64,000 bases of DNA from Tetragenococcus solitarius NBRC 100494 (GCF_001544195.1 NZ_BCPY01000002.1:62001-126000), one strand, 5' to 3'; counted from the stretch's first letter, positions 8,502-18,542 are shown. Notes: a model not told the origin generated them from the sequence alone. Program-made: numbers and translations.

Positions 8502-8539
8502 AAAGACAGCACGGACTTAAAATAGCCTGTGCTGTCTTT
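8502..8539 (-). terminator. Terminator of transketolase gene
   Basis: AAAGACAGCAC at 8502-8512 pairs with GTGCTGTCTTT at 8529-8539, with further partial pairing in the 16-base loop. It lies directly after the tkt stop codon. Confidence 0.75.
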
Positions 8540-8543
8540 TAAT

Positions 8544-10544
8544 TTATCCTTCTATTGTCTTAAATATTGATACAATATTGTCTGCAGTAAAGCCATATTC
8601 TTCTAATACCTTATTTCCTGGAGCAGATGCGCCGAAGCGATCAATTGTTAATAGTTGACCTTCATCTTTAACATATTGATGCCAACCAAAAGAGGCTCCT
8701 GCTTCTATTCCTAAACGTTTAGTGATACCGCTTGGAAGTACTGATTCTTTATATGCTTCGCTTTGCTGTTCAAATCGATCAAAGCTTGGTAATGAAACAA
8801 CAGAAACATCAATATTGTCTTTAGCTAATTTTTCTTGTGCTTCAACAGCTAAATGAACTTCAGAACCAGTAGCAATTAAAATACCATCAGGTTTATTCCC
8901 CTTTTGTGGAGAAATGACATAACCACCTTTTGCCACGTTTTCATCTGCGCCTTCCGTTGTTCCAGCTAGTGTTGGTAAATTTTGACGGCTCAACACAAGC
9001 ATCGTTGGTCGAGTGGTAGCCTCCATAGCTAACTTCCAAGCAGCACGCGTTTCATTACCATCTGCAGGCCGAATCACACTTAAGTTAGGCATCGCACGCA
9101 GGCTAGCTAATTGTTCCACAGGTTCATGTGTCGGTCCGTCTTCTCCTACCGCAATCGAATCATGAGTGAAAACATAGGTAACTGGTAAGTGCTGAATAGC
9201 TGCTAACCGTATAGCGGGACGGCAATAGTCACTAAAGACAAAGAACGTACCTCCATAAATTTTTGTTCCACCATGTAACTGAATCCCGTTCATAATAGCT
9301 ACCATGGCAAACTCGCGAACTCCAAACCAAATGTTACGCCCATCGTATTGCTCAGGGGTAAAATCATGATCCGCTGCAACCATTGTATTATTTGAAGAAG
9401 ACAAGTCAGCCGAGCCCCCCCAGAAAGAAGGAACAGCTTTAGAGATTGCTTGAATCATTTCTTGACTGGATTTACGGCTTGCTTGACCACTGCCTAGATC
9501 GTAGTGTGGAAGTTCGCTCTTCCAACCTTCTGGCAATTCTCCAGCAAAAGCCTCTTTCAATTGTTGCGCTTCTTCTGGATAATTTTTTTCATAAGCGGCA
9601 AATAGCTCATTCCATTTAGCTTCGTCTTTTTCTCCTTGCTCAATCATCGTTTCTTTAAAACGTCGTGCTGCTTCTTCTGGAACAGTAAATTCTGGAAAAT
9701 CCCAGCCAAAGAATTGCTTTGCTGCTTGGACACCTTCTTCTCCTAAAGCAGCTCCATGAACAGCTGAAGTGCCTTCTTTTGGAGAACCAAGGCCGATCAC
9801 TGTTTTTACTTCAATTAATGTGGGTTGTTCTGTATTTTTTTGTGCCTGTTCAATTGCTTGAGCGATCGCTTCCATATCTGTACCATCTTCCACTAGCAAG
9901 TGCTGCCAACCATAAGCTTCATAACGTTGTCCCACGTTTTCAGTGAATGCTTTAGAAGTAGGTCCATCTAAGGAAATATCATTGGAATCATAAAAAACGA
10001 TCAGTTTACCTAGCTGCAAATGACCTGCTAAAGATGAAGCTTCTTGTGATACACCTTCCATTAAATCTCCATCACCAGCTAACGCATACGTATAATGGTC
10101 AATAATCGGAAAGTCCTTTTTATTATATTGTGCAGCTAAATGAGCTTCTGACATCGCCATGCCCACAGCCATCGCTAGTCCTTGACCTAATGGACCTGTA
10201 GTTGCTTCTACGCCATCAATTTCACCAACTTCTGGATGACCTGGAGTATGGCCATTCCATTGACGAAAGTTTTTTAAATCTTCCATCGAAACATCATAGC
10301 CTGAACAATGCAGCAGGCTGTACAATAAAGCTGAACCATGTCCAGCGGATAAAACAAAACGGTCACGGTCTATCCAGTTACGTGAAGTTTTTGGATTGAC
10401 TTTCAAATATTTTGTCCATAACGCATAAGCCATGGGTGCAGCTCCCAAAGGTAAGCCAGGATGTCCAGAATTAGCTTTTTGTACTGCGTCAATACTTAAT
10501 GTCCGCAGCGTATTTACTCCAATTTCATCGATCTCATCAAACAA
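8544..10544 (-). CDS. tkt: Transketolase
   Basis: A thiamine-diphosphate enzyme of the pentose phosphate pathway that moves two-carbon units between sugar phosphates. The length of 666 residues is typical. Seen in order: [15 protein letters not shown] near 27, the thiamine-diphosphate loop [13 protein letters not shown] near 156, HGAALGEEG near 265, the pyrimidine domain with [15 protein letters not shown] near 467 and RPADGNE near 495, and a C-terminal domain with [11 protein letters not shown]. The start is a TTG at 10544 with AGGAGG eight bases upstream; [14 protein letters not shown] is the usual opening of the family in lactic acid bacteria. It appears to be a single-gene unit with its own promoter (10591-10619) and terminator. 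Confidence 0.96.
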   Translation of the reverse strand: MFDEIDEIGVNTLRTLSIDAVQKANSGHPGLPLGAAPMAYALWTKYLKVNPKTSRNWIDRDRFVLSAGHGSALLYSLLHCSGYDVSMEDLKNFRQWNGHTPGHPEVGEIDGVEATTGPLGQGLAMAVGMAMSEAHLAAQYNKKDFPIIDHYTYALAGDGDLMEGVSQEASSLAGHLQLGKLIVFYDSNDISLDGPTSKAFTENVGQRYEAYGWQHLLVEDGTDMEAIAQAIEQAQKNTEQPTLIEVKTVIGLGSPKEGTSAVHGAALGEEGVQAAKQFFGWDFPEFTVPEEAARRFKETMIEQGEKDEAKWNELFAAYEKNYPEEAQQLKEAFAGELPEGWKSELPHYDLGSGQASRKSSQEMIQAISKAVPSFWGGSADLSSSNNTMVAADHDFTPEQYDGRNIWFGVREFAMVAIMNGIQLHGGTKIYGGTFFVFSDYCRPAIRLAAIQHLPVTYVFTHDSIAVGEDGPTHEPVEQLASLRAMPNLSVIRPADGNETRAAWKLAMEATTRPTMLVLSRQNLPTLAGTTEGADENVAKGGYVISPQKGNKPDGILIATGSEVHLAVEAQEKLAKDNIDVSVVSLPSFDRFEQQSEAYKESVLPSGITKRLGIEAGASFGWHQYVKDEGQLLTIDRFGASAPGNKVLEEYGFTADNIVSIFKTIEG

Positions 10545-10590
10545 TACGAACGCCTCCTATTTAGGTTAAATTTACTTTTAATACTATCTT

Positions 10591-10619
10591 ATTATAAAAG
10601 ATAACTATGCTTTTTTCAA
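10591..10619 (-). promoter_or_regulatory. tkt promoter
   Basis: On the minus strand TTGAAA (10614-10619) and TATAAT (10591-10596) are separated by exactly 17 bases, about 50 bases upstream of the tkt start. The -10 region sits in an A/T-rich near-palindrome, TATCTTTTATAATAAGATA. Confidence 0.7.
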
Positions 10620-10644
10620 CAAAATTTGAAAAGGGATACACTGT

Positions 10645-10887
10645 TTATTTTCGATCGTGCAACCCTTTTTCTTTTTGTATTTTTTTAAGTTTTTCAGGGG
10701 TAACATCTTTTCCTTCAGGATCTACCACTTTCATTCCTTCAATATGTTTTTTCATTCCACCACGAAAAGCTTGCAAATATTCTTTTCTCAATTTTTCTTG
10801 TTCTTTTTTTTCATCCTCTGTTAAACCTTGTTCTTTCTTTTTATTGGCTAATTCGTTAATACGATTTATCATTTCATCTGATATCAT
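10645..10887 (-). CDS. ynzC: YnzC family protein (DUF896)
   Basis: A small 80-residue protein with the DUF896 signature: [21 protein letters not shown] followed by [14 protein letters not shown] and [19 protein letters not shown]. It is helical and highly charged, forming a two-helix hairpin in the B. subtilis protein. Its function is unknown. In Bacillus ynzC is in the SOS-induced yneA-yneB-ynzC operon divergent from lexA; here ynzC alone keeps that place and neither yneA nor yneB lies between. GGGAGG seven bases upstream supports the ATG at 10887. Confidence 0.9.
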   Translation of the reverse strand: MISDEMINRINELANKKKEQGLTEDEKKEQEKLRKEYLQAFRGGMKKHIEGMKVVDPEGKDVTPEKLKKIQKEKGLHDRK

Positions 10888-10908
10888 TGAAATACCTCCC
10901 TATTTTCC

Positions 10909-10937
10909 ATATTACACAAAGATATCTAAAAAAACAA
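10909..10937 (-). promoter_or_regulatory. ynzC promoter
   Basis: TTGTTT and TAATAT on the minus strand, 17 bases apart (-10 at 10909-10914, -35 at 10932-10937), 20-50 bases before the ynzC start. Confidence 0.5.
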
Positions 10938-10958
10938 TCTTAAGCGGTAAAATTAAGG

Positions 10959-10972
10959 CGAACGTTTGTTTG
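10959..10972. promoter_or_regulatory. LexA (SOS) box between ynzC and lexA
   Basis: CGAACGTTTGTTTG matches the Gram-positive LexA operator pattern CGAAC-N4-GTTCG with one mismatch. It overlaps the -35 hexamer of the lexA promoter, as expected for self-repression, and lies about 22 bases upstream of the ynzC -35. Confidence 0.75.
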
Positions 10973-10998
10973 AACTTCCCATCAAGTTATGCTAAAAT
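10970..10998 (+). promoter_or_regulatory. lexA promoter
   Basis: TTGAAC at 10970-10975 and TAAAAT at 10993-10998 with a 17-base spacer; the -35 overlaps the LexA box. Confidence 0.75.
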
Positions 10999-11028
10999 TT
11001 AGTTAATAAGAGAGAGAAGGTGTTAACT

Positions 11029-11646
11029 TTGGCAAAACGAACAGAAAATCGCCAGGTGGAAGTGCTGAAATTTATTCATACATGCGTCAGCCAAAAAGGG
11101 TATCCACCTACCGTTAGAGAAATTGGAGAAGGAGTTAGTTTATCCTCTACTTCAACTGTGCATGGTCATCTGTCGCGATTAGAAAAAAAAGGCATGATTC
11201 AACGCGACCCCACAAAACCGCGTGCTATTGAGTTAACTGCTCTAGGTTTGGAAACAATCGGTGCCCAACAAGAAAGTATTCCTATGCTTGGAACAGTGAC
11301 AGCCGGCGAACCAATCTTAGCCGTTGAAGAAGCTTCAGATTATTTTCCAATTCCACCAAATTTAACAACTCAAGATGGTCAATTGTTTATGTTAACAATT
11401 CGTGGAGAAAGTATGATAAATGCAGGTATTTTAGATGGCGATCAGGTCATTGTTCGTAAACAGACATCCGCTGAAAACGGAGATATTGTCATCGCAATGA
11501 CCGAAGAAGAAGAAGCCACCTGTAAAAGATTTTATAAAGAAAAAGACCATATTCGTTTACAACCGGAAAATGATTTTATGGAACCCATTATTTTGCCAAT
11601 AGTTAAAATTTTAGGCCAAGTCGTTGGGCTTTACCGCCATTTCTGA
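11029..11646 (+). CDS. lexA: SOS repressor LexA
   Basis: LexA represses DNA-damage genes and cleaves itself when RecA filaments form. The N-terminal winged helix carries [13 protein letters not shown] and [19 protein letters not shown], and [11 protein letters not shown] ends the domain. The scissile Ala-Gly bond lies in TVTAGEP near residue 90, the catalytic Ser in GESMINAG near 127 and the catalytic Lys in VIVRKQ near 164. The frame can open with a GTG at 11020 immediately behind the AAGG ribosome site; the TTG at 11029 is properly spaced and gives 205 residues starting MAKRTENRQ, matching the family. A LexA box overlaps its promoter. A strong terminator follows, so it is monocistronic. Confidence 0.95.
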   Translation: MAKRTENRQVEVLKFIHTCVSQKGYPPTVREIGEGVSLSSTSTVHGHLSRLEKKGMIQRDPTKPRAIELTALGLETIGAQQESIPMLGTVTAGEPILAVEEASDYFPIPPNLTTQDGQLFMLTIRGESMINAGILDGDQVIVRKQTSAENGDIVIAMTEEEEATCKRFYKEKDHIRLQPENDFMEPIILPIVKILGQVVGLYRHF

Positions 11647-11660
11647 TCACGTACCACCTG

Positions 11661-11691
11661 AGATCTTCGTTTTTTTCGAAGATCTTTTATT
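11661..11691 (+). terminator. Terminator of lexA
   Basis: AGATCTTCG at 11661-11669 pairs with CGAAGATCT at 11677-11685, followed by TTTATTTTTTT. Confidence 0.85.
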
Positions 11692-11697
11692 TTTTTC

Positions 11698-11747
11698 TTT
11701 ACAAAGGGAACAAATATTCGTATAATAGGTATACAAACATTAGTTCG
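11698..11747 (+). promoter_or_regulatory. Promoter of the small membrane gene with two LexA-box-like sequences
   Basis: TTTACA (11698-11703) and TATAAT (11721-11726) are 17 bases apart. Within the spacer, GGAACAAATATTCG at 11707-11720 differs from a GAAC-N4-GTTC core at one position. Just past the expected start point, CAAACATTAGTTCG at 11734-11747 matches CGAAC-N4-GTTCG except for one base. Neither is perfect, so LexA control is an inference from their placement and from the neighbouring lexA. Confidence 0.45.
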
Positions 11748-11770
11748 CCTAAAGAAAGGATGTAATAATA

Positions 11771-11965
11771 ATGAAGGGAATTCGTCGTTTTGGGTTGATG
11801 ATTGCTGTATTGTTAGTCGGGATTACAATTGGTCATTTTGGACTTTTTATTTCTGCTTTGTTTGTCTGTCCTTTAGTCACTTTATGGCTGTTACTTTGGG
11901 ACGATAAAAAAAGCGCACAATCTGAATATAAACGTCAAATACACCGCTATCAGACTAAACCATAA
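11771..11965 (+). CDS. Small membrane protein of unknown function downstream of lexA
   Basis: A 64-residue protein. A short basic N-terminus (MKGIRRFG) is followed by about 35 hydrophobic residues that can form one long or two short membrane helices (LMIAVLLVGITIGHFGLF and ISALFVCPLVTLWLLLW), then a charged C-terminal tail of about 20 residues. I recognise no domain. AAAGGATG lies about nine bases upstream of the ATG, and the promoter is strong. The position after lexA and the two LexA-like boxes make it a candidate SOS gene, possibly a functional stand-in for the division inhibitor YneA, which also has an N-terminal membrane segment; but it has no LysM and no clear resemblance to YneA, so this is only a suggestion. 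Confidence 0.75.
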   Translation: MKGIRRFGLMIAVLLVGITIGHFGLFISALFVCPLVTLWLLLWDDKKSAQSEYKRQIHRYQTKP

Positions 11966-11975
11966 TTTAAAAAAA

Positions 11976-12011
11976 GGAGCCAAAAACCAGTGATACAGGT
12001 TTTTGACTCCT
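11976..12011. terminator. Bidirectional terminator
   Basis: An interrupted stem GGAG..AAAAACC / GGTTTTT..CTCC with A and T runs outside lies between the convergent small membrane gene and apt. Confidence 0.75.
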
Positions 12012-12028
12012 TTCGTATTTAAAAACGA

Positions 12029-12541
12029 TTAATAGTCTAATAGAGTACGTATTTCATATCCGTTAATTTTATCTCTGCCATGTAAGTCTAATAATTCAAT
12101 CAAAAAAGCGCAACCGACTACGATACCACCTAATTTTTCAACTAAATCAATTGTCGCCTTTACAGTACCGCCTGTCGCTAACAAATCGTCACAAATAAGC
12201 ACTCTTTGACCGGGTTGAATCGCATCTTCATGTAGTGTTAATGTATCTTTTCCATATTCTTTATCGTAAGTTACTTCAATTGTTTTACGCGGCAACTTTC
12301 CAGGTTTGCGAACAGGCGCAAATCCCACGCCAATTTCGTAAGCTACTGGACATCCTACAATAAAACCACGTGCTTCGGGTCCTACTACCATATCAATCTG
12401 TTTTTTATCGGCGTAATCGACAATCTCATTTACCGCTTTACGATAAGCCTTCCCATCTGCCATAAGCGGTGAAATATCCCTAAATGTAACTCCTTCTTCA
12501 GGATAATCAGGGATGCTAGCAATATAATCTTCTAAGTTCAC
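12029..12541 (-). CDS. apt: Adenine phosphoribosyltransferase
   Basis: Converts adenine and PRPP to AMP in purine salvage. The length of 170 residues is standard. Motifs: [19 protein letters not shown] at the N-terminus, the flexible catalytic loop region [14 protein letters not shown], and the PRPP-binding motif [13 protein letters not shown] near residue 121. The start is a GTG at 12541 with AGGAGG seven bases upstream. It follows recJ by 60 bases on the same strand with no terminator between; recJ-apt is the conserved Firmicute pair. Confidence 0.96.
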   Translation of the reverse strand: MNLEDYIASIPDYPEEGVTFRDISPLMADGKAYRKAVNEIVDYADKKQIDMVVGPEARGFIVGCPVAYEIGVGFAPVRKPGKLPRKTIEVTYDKEYGKDTLTLHEDAIQPGQRVLICDDLLATGGTVKATIDLVEKLGGIVVGCAFLIELLDLHGRDKINGYEIRTLLDY

Positions 12542-12602
12542 TTGTTTTCCTCCTAATTGTCATGCTTAAGAAATTTCAATTTCAAGTACTAAGTGGTCGT
12601 TT

Positions 12603-14900
12603 CTATGTTATTAACCACTTTTTTAACGTTGGTAAATCACTTAGTAATAAAAACTCCTCTGTTTTAATCTTATCCAAACGTCTCTGATACAGTTGACTTT
12701 CGGTCAAAGCATGAGGTTTTGGCTCTTGCACATGTTTCATGATTCCATCTGTTATTGTAACAAATCCTAATTCAAAAAACACTTGAATCATAAAAAACAA
12801 AAGTTTCTCTGGTATATTTAAGTAGTTTGCCATAATCGACAATTTATATCTTACATCAATTTGTTGCTGTTTGGAAATAAAGCGAAATAATTTTGCATAT
12901 TGTTCTCTAGTTCCTACTCCATCTAAGTAAGCATCATCTTTAGCCGCACATAAAAAGAAGATCCGAGAAACTTTTGCAGTCTCAATCGCCAATTTGGCAT
13001 CTTCAAGTTGTTCTGGGCAATTAACAAGTACTATTTGTTCAAAATCTGTATTTTCTACCACAGAATGAAAGTTTTTTGCATCAGTATAGGTTACCACTGG
13101 TTGTTTTATTTTATCAAATAATTTTTTTGTTTCTTTTTCCGAAAAGCTGACGAATAATGTTGGTGCTGAAAACGTTAAATTTTTTTGATATTTTTTCGAA
13201 CGATAATCGAATACCTGGATATGGTCAACACGGTAGTCTTTCAAAATCATTTGAGGGATTCGTTTATGGTTCCACTCATTAATCGATAATTGAGCTACAA
13301 GATCGACGGCTTCACTTTGAAATTCTAAAATGTCTGATCCAAAATCAAAACCAATCCCTTCAACATTTGCCTCAGATTGGTCCTTTACTGATAACTTCAA
13401 ATGTTTGCCGTCTGCACCAACAGTCCGAGTGTTTATTACAGAACAATTTTTAAATAGAATATGGGGTAATGGATTATCCATACCAAAAGGAGCTAAAGAT
13501 TGCATAGCCTCAATATGAGCTAAACTAACATCTGATAAACTCAATACCGCATCAATGGCTAAATTATTCATCGGTTGAATCTGTTTGGTTTCAAGTATCG
13601 TATTGACCTTTTCATCTAATAAAGACAGATTCTCTTCTGGTAGACTGAGACCTATAGCAGCATGATGTCCACCAAAACTAGTCATCAAATCACGAGCTTG
13701 ATCCAAAAGTTTAAATAAATTAACCGAATCAACACTACGACCAGATCCCTTTAATCCTCCTTCTTGTGTAGAAGTTAAAACAATCGTCGGTTGTCCGACT
13801 TTTTGTGCAATATTTCCGGCTACAATACCTAAAACGCCTTCATGCCAATTTTTTCCAACAATAATTTGCATTTTTTTATTCGGAATAATTTGATTCATTG
13901 CTTCTTTAGTAATCTCTTGGGTAATTGTTTTCCTTTGGTCGTTTATTTGATTTAACTGTTCAGACAAATTGTGTGCCTTATCTGGATCAAAAGTAGTCAA
14001 CAGCTCTACTGCCTCGTTAGGATCTTGCAAACGTCCTAGTGCATTTAAACGAGGAGCAAGCGCAAAACCAATCGTTGATTCATCAATTTCTTCAGGTAAA
14101 ATCTGACTCACACGAAATAATTCAAGTAAGCCAATTCGTTGGCTCTGTTTTAATGCCTGCAAACCAAAAACAGTCAGCACACGGTTTTCATCCGTTAGAG
14201 AAACCATATCTGCAACCGTCCCAATAGCAACTAAATCTAAAAAATCTACAGGTATTTCATCAAGCAGAGCACAAGCTAATTTAAAAGCAACCCCTACACC
14301 TGCTAACTCACCAAAAGGATACTGTCCATTTGGATGACGAGGATGAATAATCGCATAAGCATCCGGCAATACTTGTGGTAGTTCGTGGTGGTCTGTAACA
14401 ATTACGTCCACCCCTTGGCTGTTAGCAAAATCAATGGCTTCTTTGCCAGAAACTCCATTATCAACAGTTAAGATTAATTGAACTCCTGCCGCGATTTTTT
14501 CCTTATACACCTCTATATTTGGTCCATAACCGTCTTTAAAGCGATTTGGTAAATAATAGGAAACATCTGCTCCCAAAAGCTCTAATGTTTCTTTCATGAG
14601 CGATGTACTTGTAATACCATCGGCGTCATAATCACCATAAATTAAGATTGTTTCTTCGTTTTCTAAAGCTTGCTGAATTCGCTTAACGGCTTTTTTTAAC
14701 CCATATAATAAAAATGGATCATGCAGTTGATCGAGCTCAGGGTGAAAAAAAGCTGTCATTGCTTGCGGTGTTTTAATCCCACGATGCCAAAGAAGTTGAC
14801 CTAAAAAAGTGGGAATGTGTTCTTTTTCTAATTGATCGATAAATTCTGGTGGCAAATCTATTTCTGATGGCATTTGCCAATTATAATTCGCTTGTTTCAA
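12603..14900 (-). CDS. recJ: Single-strand-specific 5'-3' exonuclease RecJ
   Basis: RecJ degrades 5' ends of single-stranded DNA in recombination and repair. The DHH phosphoesterase motifs are intact: IYGDYDADGITST near residue 85, LTVDNGVSG, IVTDHHELP near 155 and the HPRHP motif, followed by a DHHA1 domain with SGRSVDSVNLF and FGGHHAAIGLS. An OB-fold and a long C-terminal Firmicute-specific region follow, giving 765 residues. The open frame runs back to a GTG at 14918, which precedes the AGGAG ribosome site; the TTG at 14900 is well spaced and opens MKQANYNW. It heads the recJ-apt unit; a terminator separates it from the upstream lapA-like gene. Confidence 0.94.
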   Translation of the reverse strand: MKQANYNWQMPSEIDLPPEFIDQLEKEHIPTFLGQLLWHRGIKTPQAMTAFFHPELDQLHDPFLLYGLKKAVKRIQQALENEETILIYGDYDADGITSTSLMKETLELLGADVSYYLPNRFKDGYGPNIEVYKEKIAAGVQLILTVDNGVSGKEAIDFANSQGVDVIVTDHHELPQVLPDAYAIIHPRHPNGQYPFGELAGVGVAFKLACALLDEIPVDFLDLVAIGTVADMVSLTDENRVLTVFGLQALKQSQRIGLLELFRVSQILPEEIDESTIGFALAPRLNALGRLQDPNEAVELLTTFDPDKAHNLSEQLNQINDQRKTITQEITKEAMNQIIPNKKMQIIVGKNWHEGVLGIVAGNIAQKVGQPTIVLTSTQEGGLKGSGRSVDSVNLFKLLDQARDLMTSFGGHHAAIGLSLPEENLSLLDEKVNTILETKQIQPMNNLAIDAVLSLSDVSLAHIEAMQSLAPFGMDNPLPHILFKNCSVINTRTVGADGKHLKLSVKDQSEANVEGIGFDFGSDILEFQSEAVDLVAQLSINEWNHKRIPQMILKDYRVDHIQVFDYRSKKYQKNLTFSAPTLFVSFSEKETKKLFDKIKQPVVTYTDAKNFHSVVENTDFEQIVLVNCPEQLEDAKLAIETAKVSRIFFLCAAKDDAYLDGVGTREQYAKLFRFISKQQQIDVRYKLSIMANYLNIPEKLLFFMIQVFFELGFVTITDGIMKHVQEPKPHALTESQLYQRRLDKIKTEEFLLLSDLPTLKKWLIT

Positions 14901-14950
14901 ACAATCACTCCTAACCACAACAACTCATTATAGCAAACCTAAGTAAATAA

Positions 14951-14992
14951 GCAAAGAAAGGCTGTCCTCTAATTAAAGGAGTCTTTCTTTGC
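14951..14992 (-). terminator. Terminator after the lapA-like gene
   Basis: GCAAAGAAAG at 14951-14960 pairs with CTTTCTTTGC at 14983-14992, adjoining the stop of the gene at 15001. Confidence 0.65.
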
Positions 14993-15000
14993 CGAATTCG

Positions 15001-15396
15001 TTAACTTTGTGAAGAGTCTTTAGGTTCATCTTTTTCTTCTGTCTGGTCTTCAGTTGTTGGTTCATCACTGGTTTTAAAAGCGGCCAATTTATTGTTATAT
15101 TCGCGTTCTAACTCTTGACGTTTATCTGCCACTTTTTGATCAAGCGATTGCTCAAGTTCACCTAGTTGTTTTTTTAATTTTTTAATTTTTTTTCTTTGTT
15201 GCCAAATCGTACTCGTAGCAACTAAGGCAATGACAATCGCCCCTAAAAAGGCAGAACCAATAATAATGATAACAAGCGGTGCTGTTAATTGAGAAAAACC
15301 AAAATTAATGGGCACATCCATATTGTTCATAACTGCAAATAAAACGATCAACAAGGTCAAAACCAATCCTAAAATAATCCGCCATTGGTTTTTCAT
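15001..15396 (-). CDS. LapA-domain membrane protein (DUF1049)
   Basis: A 131-residue protein with two membrane helices at about 7-25 and 40-62, separated by NNMDVPINFGF, the signature of the lipopolysaccharide-assembly-protein-A domain. In Gram-positives this domain occurs without LPS and its role is not settled. After the second helix come a basic patch (RKKIKKLKKQ), a coiled coil and an acidic Asp/Glu/Ser tail. It is the last gene of the rnz-SDR cluster (46-base gap to the SDR). Confidence 0.8.
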   Translation of the reverse strand: MKNQWRIILGLVLTLLIVLFAVMNNMDVPINFGFSQLTAPLVIIIIGSAFLGAIVIALVATSTIWQQRKKIKKLKKQLGELEQSLDQKVADKRQELEREYNNKLAAFKTSDEPTTEDQTEEKDEPKDSSQS

Positions 15397-15441
15397 AAAA
15401 ACACTCCCTAACTATTAAACTAAACTCCGTAATACCTTCAT

Positions 15442-16230
15442 TTATTTTTGATTAAAAATACCGCCGGCTAAAAAGTCACCTACTTTGGGAAATAATTGAT
15501 AAGCTCTAGCGGCAAATTCCATAATGAGTGGCTGATTTATTTCTCGTTTTGGATGGTTCATCTGTTTCACAATTTTACCAGCTAACTTATTTGGATTTAT
15601 AACGAAGGCATCCACATTTTGCAAATAACTTCCACTTGGGTCAGCTTTAGCAAAAAATTCGGTCCTAATAGGACCTGGATTTACAGTAGTGACAGCAATA
15701 CCGAAAGGTTTTAATTCCAAACGTAAAGCATTTGAAAAACCAAGTACGGCAAATTTAGTCGCAGAGTAAACACTAGATTTAGGAGTAGCCATTTTACCGG
15801 CCATTGAAGCAATGTTAATAATATGTCCACTGCTAGCTTTTAACATGTCAGAAGCTACTCGTTGCGTCAAAAGCATCAAACCTAAAACATTGACTTCAAA
15901 CATTTCTCTAATTTTCTCTTGTTCAAATGAAACAAAATCGGCAAAATAGCCAAAACCAGCATCATTGACTAAATAATCTACTGTACCTATCTCTTCTTTG
16001 ACTTTTGCATACATTCGTTCGATACTTTGTGGATCTGAAACATCTAATTGAAAGGCATAAGCCTCATTTTGACTAAGCATGCTGCAATTTTCTTTGACTT
16101 GACCAATTAATTGAATACGTCTAGCACATACAATGACAATCGCTCCCTTTTTAGCTGCTTCATAACAAATCTGTTCACCTAAACCTGAAGAAGCTCCCGT
16201 TACTAAAACGACTTTGTTTTTTAAGTTCAT
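15442..16230 (-). CDS. Short-chain dehydrogenase/reductase, YqjQ-like
   Basis: A classical SDR of 262 residues. The cofactor loop [10 protein letters not shown] lies near residue 11, ARR near 38 suggests NADP(H) preference, NDAGFGYF is a variant of the usual NNAG motif, and the catalytic S-x12-Y-x3-K is seen as NIASMAG ... YSATK near 155. The substrate is unknown. The long frame begins at 16272 inside rnz, but AGGAGG upstream of the ATG at 16230 and the ATGA overlap with the rnz stop decide for 16230. In B. subtilis a similar gene (yqjQ) also lies near rnz. Confidence 0.85.
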   Translation of the reverse strand: MNLKNKVVLVTGASSGLGEQICYEAAKKGAIVIVCARRIQLIGQVKENCSMLSQNEAYAFQLDVSDPQSIERMYAKVKEEIGTVDYLVNDAGFGYFADFVSFEQEKIREMFEVNVLGLMLLTQRVASDMLKASSGHIINIASMAGKMATPKSSVYSATKFAVLGFSNALRLELKPFGIAVTTVNPGPIRTEFFAKADPSGSYLQNVDAFVINPNKLAGKIVKQMNHPKREINQPLIMEFAARAYQLFPKVGDFLAGGIFNQK

Positions 16231-17177
16231 CGATTCTTTTCCTCCTCTGCTTGAAATGGAATCACCATACAATAAAAATCTCTGGCTATGACTGTACGAG
16301 GAAAAACTTCTTGTGCTTCTTTTTCTAATTCAATCGCCTCTTTATTTAAATAGCGGGCACTAATGTGGGTTAATATCAACTGCCTTACTTCTGCCTTTTT
16401 AGCCACTAAGGCAGCCTGCTGAGTCGTTGAATGATAATAAGCTTTGGCAAGCTTTGCTTCCTCTTTATTAAATGTACTCTCGTGTACCAAAACATCCGCA
16501 TTTTCTGCTAGAGAGATGGCATTTGTTGTATAACGTGTATCGCCTAAGATTGTTACAATACGTCCTTTTTTTGCTTGACCAACAAAATCTTTCCCATTGA
16601 TAGTCTGACCGTCCTCTAAAGTAACACTGGCTCCTTGTTTTAACTTACCATAAATCGGTCCTGGCTTAATACCTAAGGCTTTTAGTTTGTCTACCTGAAG
16701 TTCACCTTGATGATTCTTTTCAACTACTCGGAATCCATAACTTGCAATCCCGTGTTCTAATCTTTTACAGCTTACAATAAATTGTTGATCTTCAAATAAA
16801 GTTGCCTCTTTAGCTGTTATTTCGGTAAACTTTAATGGATAATTTAAATGCGTTTTCGAAATTTTTAGTGAAGTACGGACAAATTCCTCTATCCCTTTAG
16901 GTCCGTATATTTCTAATGGTTGATCCCCTGCTTGATTTGAACGACTAGTAATCAAACCTGGCAAGCCAAAAATATGGTCGCCATGCAGATGGCTAATAAA
17001 TATTTTCTCAATTTTGCGAGGTTTGATCGTTGTATGCAAAATCTGCATCTGTGTGCCTTCACCACAGTCAAACAACCAAACGGCGTTGCGTTCAGCTAGA
17101 AGCCGTAGCGCAATGCTAGTAACATTACGATGCTTTGCTGGCAAACCGGCTCCCGTTCCTAAAAATTCCAATTCCAT
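16227..17177 (-). CDS. rnz: Ribonuclease Z
   Basis: The zinc-dependent endonuclease that makes mature 3' ends of tRNAs lacking encoded CCA. A metallo-beta-lactamase fold with [13 protein letters not shown] at the N-terminus, the metal site [14 protein letters not shown] near residue 62, GPKGIEEF (start of the exosite region), the GDTR loop near 212 and the AxxHSTF- and LTHISARY-type histidine motifs. The length is near the family norm. It overlaps the SDR start by four bases and ends the stretch that begins with obg. Confidence 0.95.
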   Translation of the reverse strand: MELEFLGTGAGLPAKHRNVTSIALRLLAERNAVWLFDCGEGTQMQILHTTIKPRKIEKIFISHLHGDHIFGLPGLITSRSNQAGDQPLEIYGPKGIEEFVRTSLKISKTHLNYPLKFTEITAKEATLFEDQQFIVSCKRLEHGIASYGFRVVEKNHQGELQVDKLKALGIKPGPIYGKLKQGASVTLEDGQTINGKDFVGQAKKGRIVTILGDTRYTTNAISLAENADVLVHESTFNKEEAKLAKAYYHSTTQQAALVAKKAEVRQLILTHISARYLNKEAIELEKEAQEVFPRTVIARDFYCMVIPFQAEEEKNR

Positions 17178-17237
17178 AATTTACCTGTCTTTCTTTTTTA
17201 AACTCTGAACTGTTGCTTTATGTTATTTCCGCATTTT

Positions 17238-18542
17238 TTATTCTACAAATTCAAAAACAAAGTCTCTGATTCGTACAAGATCTCCATCTTTGGCTCCTCG
17301 TTGACGCAAGGCTTCATCTACTCCCATTTTACGCAGTTGTCGAGAAAAACGCCGGATATTTTCTTCATGATCAAAATTCGTCATTTCAAATTGTTTTTCT
17401 AATTTATTACCTGTCAACACCCAAGTCGCATCTGAGTCCCGTTGGATTTCAAAAGCAGGTTCATTGGAAATATAACCATATTGAACAACCTCTTCTTCTG
17501 CTGTTTCTTGCTCATAAAGCGGAAATGTAGGAGCTTTTTCTAATAAATCAGCCGTAGCATTCACTAATGAATCCACTCCTTGTCTAGTGATTCCCGAAAC
17601 TGGAAAGATTGAAGGAATTTCTTCTTGTTCTTGCGCTAATTTTTGCTTAAATTGTGCTAAGTTTTCTTGGGCATCTGGCATATCCATTTTGTTGGCAACA
17701 ATAATCTGTGGACGTTCTAGTAAACGTAGATCATAAGAAGCCAATTCTTGATTAATTGCCAAATAATCTTCGTATGGATCTCTTCCTTCCATTCCGCTCA
17801 TATCAACCACATGCAAAATGACTCGCGTCCGCTCCACATGACGCAGAAACTGGATGCCTAAGCCTACGCCTTGGGAGGCTCCTTCAATCAAACCAGGCAA
17901 ATCCGCAATCACAAAACTGCTGCCATTTGAAGCAGATACCATTCCTAGATTAGGTACGAGTGTCGTAAAATGATAGGCAGCAATTTTCGGTTTCGCTGCT
18001 GAGACAACAGATAGTAAAGTAGACTTCCCGACAGATGGAAAACCAACTAGCCCTACGTCAGCTAACACCCTTAATTCCAATTCTATTTTTCTTTCAACAC
18101 CGGGTTCCCCGTTTTCTGCAAGTTCAGGTGCTGGATTCTTAGGTGTAGCAAAATGAACGTTCCCACGTCCTCCGCGCCCCCCCTTTGCAATTGTTAAGGT
18201 TTGCCCGCTTTCTACCAAATCTCCTAACAATTCTCCTGTTTCTTGATTACGTACAATAGTCCCCTGGGGAACTTTAATATAAAGGTCTTGTGCGCCACGG
18301 CCATGCATGCTTTTGCTCATCCCATTTTCTCCTGAAGGAGCTTTAAAATGTCGGTTATATCTAAAATCCATTAAAGTGCGTAATCCTTCATCAACAATTA
18401 ATATGACGTCGCCTCCGCGACCCCCATCACCTCCAGCAGGTCCGCCGTTAGGAACGTACTTTTCACGACGAAAAGCCACCATCCCGTTACCGCCCTTTCC
18501 TGCTTTAACATCAATTGTTGTTTTGTCTAAAAACATGGACAT
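17238..18542 (-). CDS. obg: GTPase Obg
   Basis: An essential ribosome-associated GTPase involved in 50S assembly and stress response. Three domains: the glycine-rich Obg fold (residues 1-158, with [20 protein letters not shown] and [14 protein letters not shown]), the G domain ([26 protein letters not shown]) and the C-terminal OCT domain (about 355-434). The frame can open at 18557, but GGAGG lies just after that ATG and eight bases before the ATG at 18542, which also gives the usual MSMFLDK start. It is followed by rnz after 60 bases. Confidence 0.95.
   Translation of the reverse strand: MSMFLDKTTIDVKAGKGGNGMVAFRREKYVPNGGPAGGDGGRGGDVILIVDEGLRTLMDFRYNRHFKAPSGENGMSKSMHGRGAQDLYIKVPQGTIVRNQETGELLGDLVESGQTLTIAKGGRGGRGNVHFATPKNPAPELAENGEPGVERKIELELRVLADVGLVGFPSVGKSTLLSVVSAAKPKIAAYHFTTLVPNLGMVSASNGSSFVIADLPGLIEGASQGVGLGIQFLRHVERTRVILHVVDMSGMEGRDPYEDYLAINQELASYDLRLLERPQIIVANKMDMPDAQENLAQFKQKLAQEQEEIPSIFPVSGITRQGVDSLVNATADLLEKAPTFPLYEQETAEEEVVQYGYISNEPAFEIQRDSDATWVLTGNKLEKQFEMTNFDHEENIRRFSRQLRKMGVDEALRQRGAKDGDLVRIRDFVFEFVE

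Noticed and set aside
10607-11002. Plus-strand open frame of 131 codons opposite ynzC
   Set aside because: It is antisense to ynzC, covers the lexA promoter and has a Phe/Ser/Ile-rich composition typical of a shadow frame.
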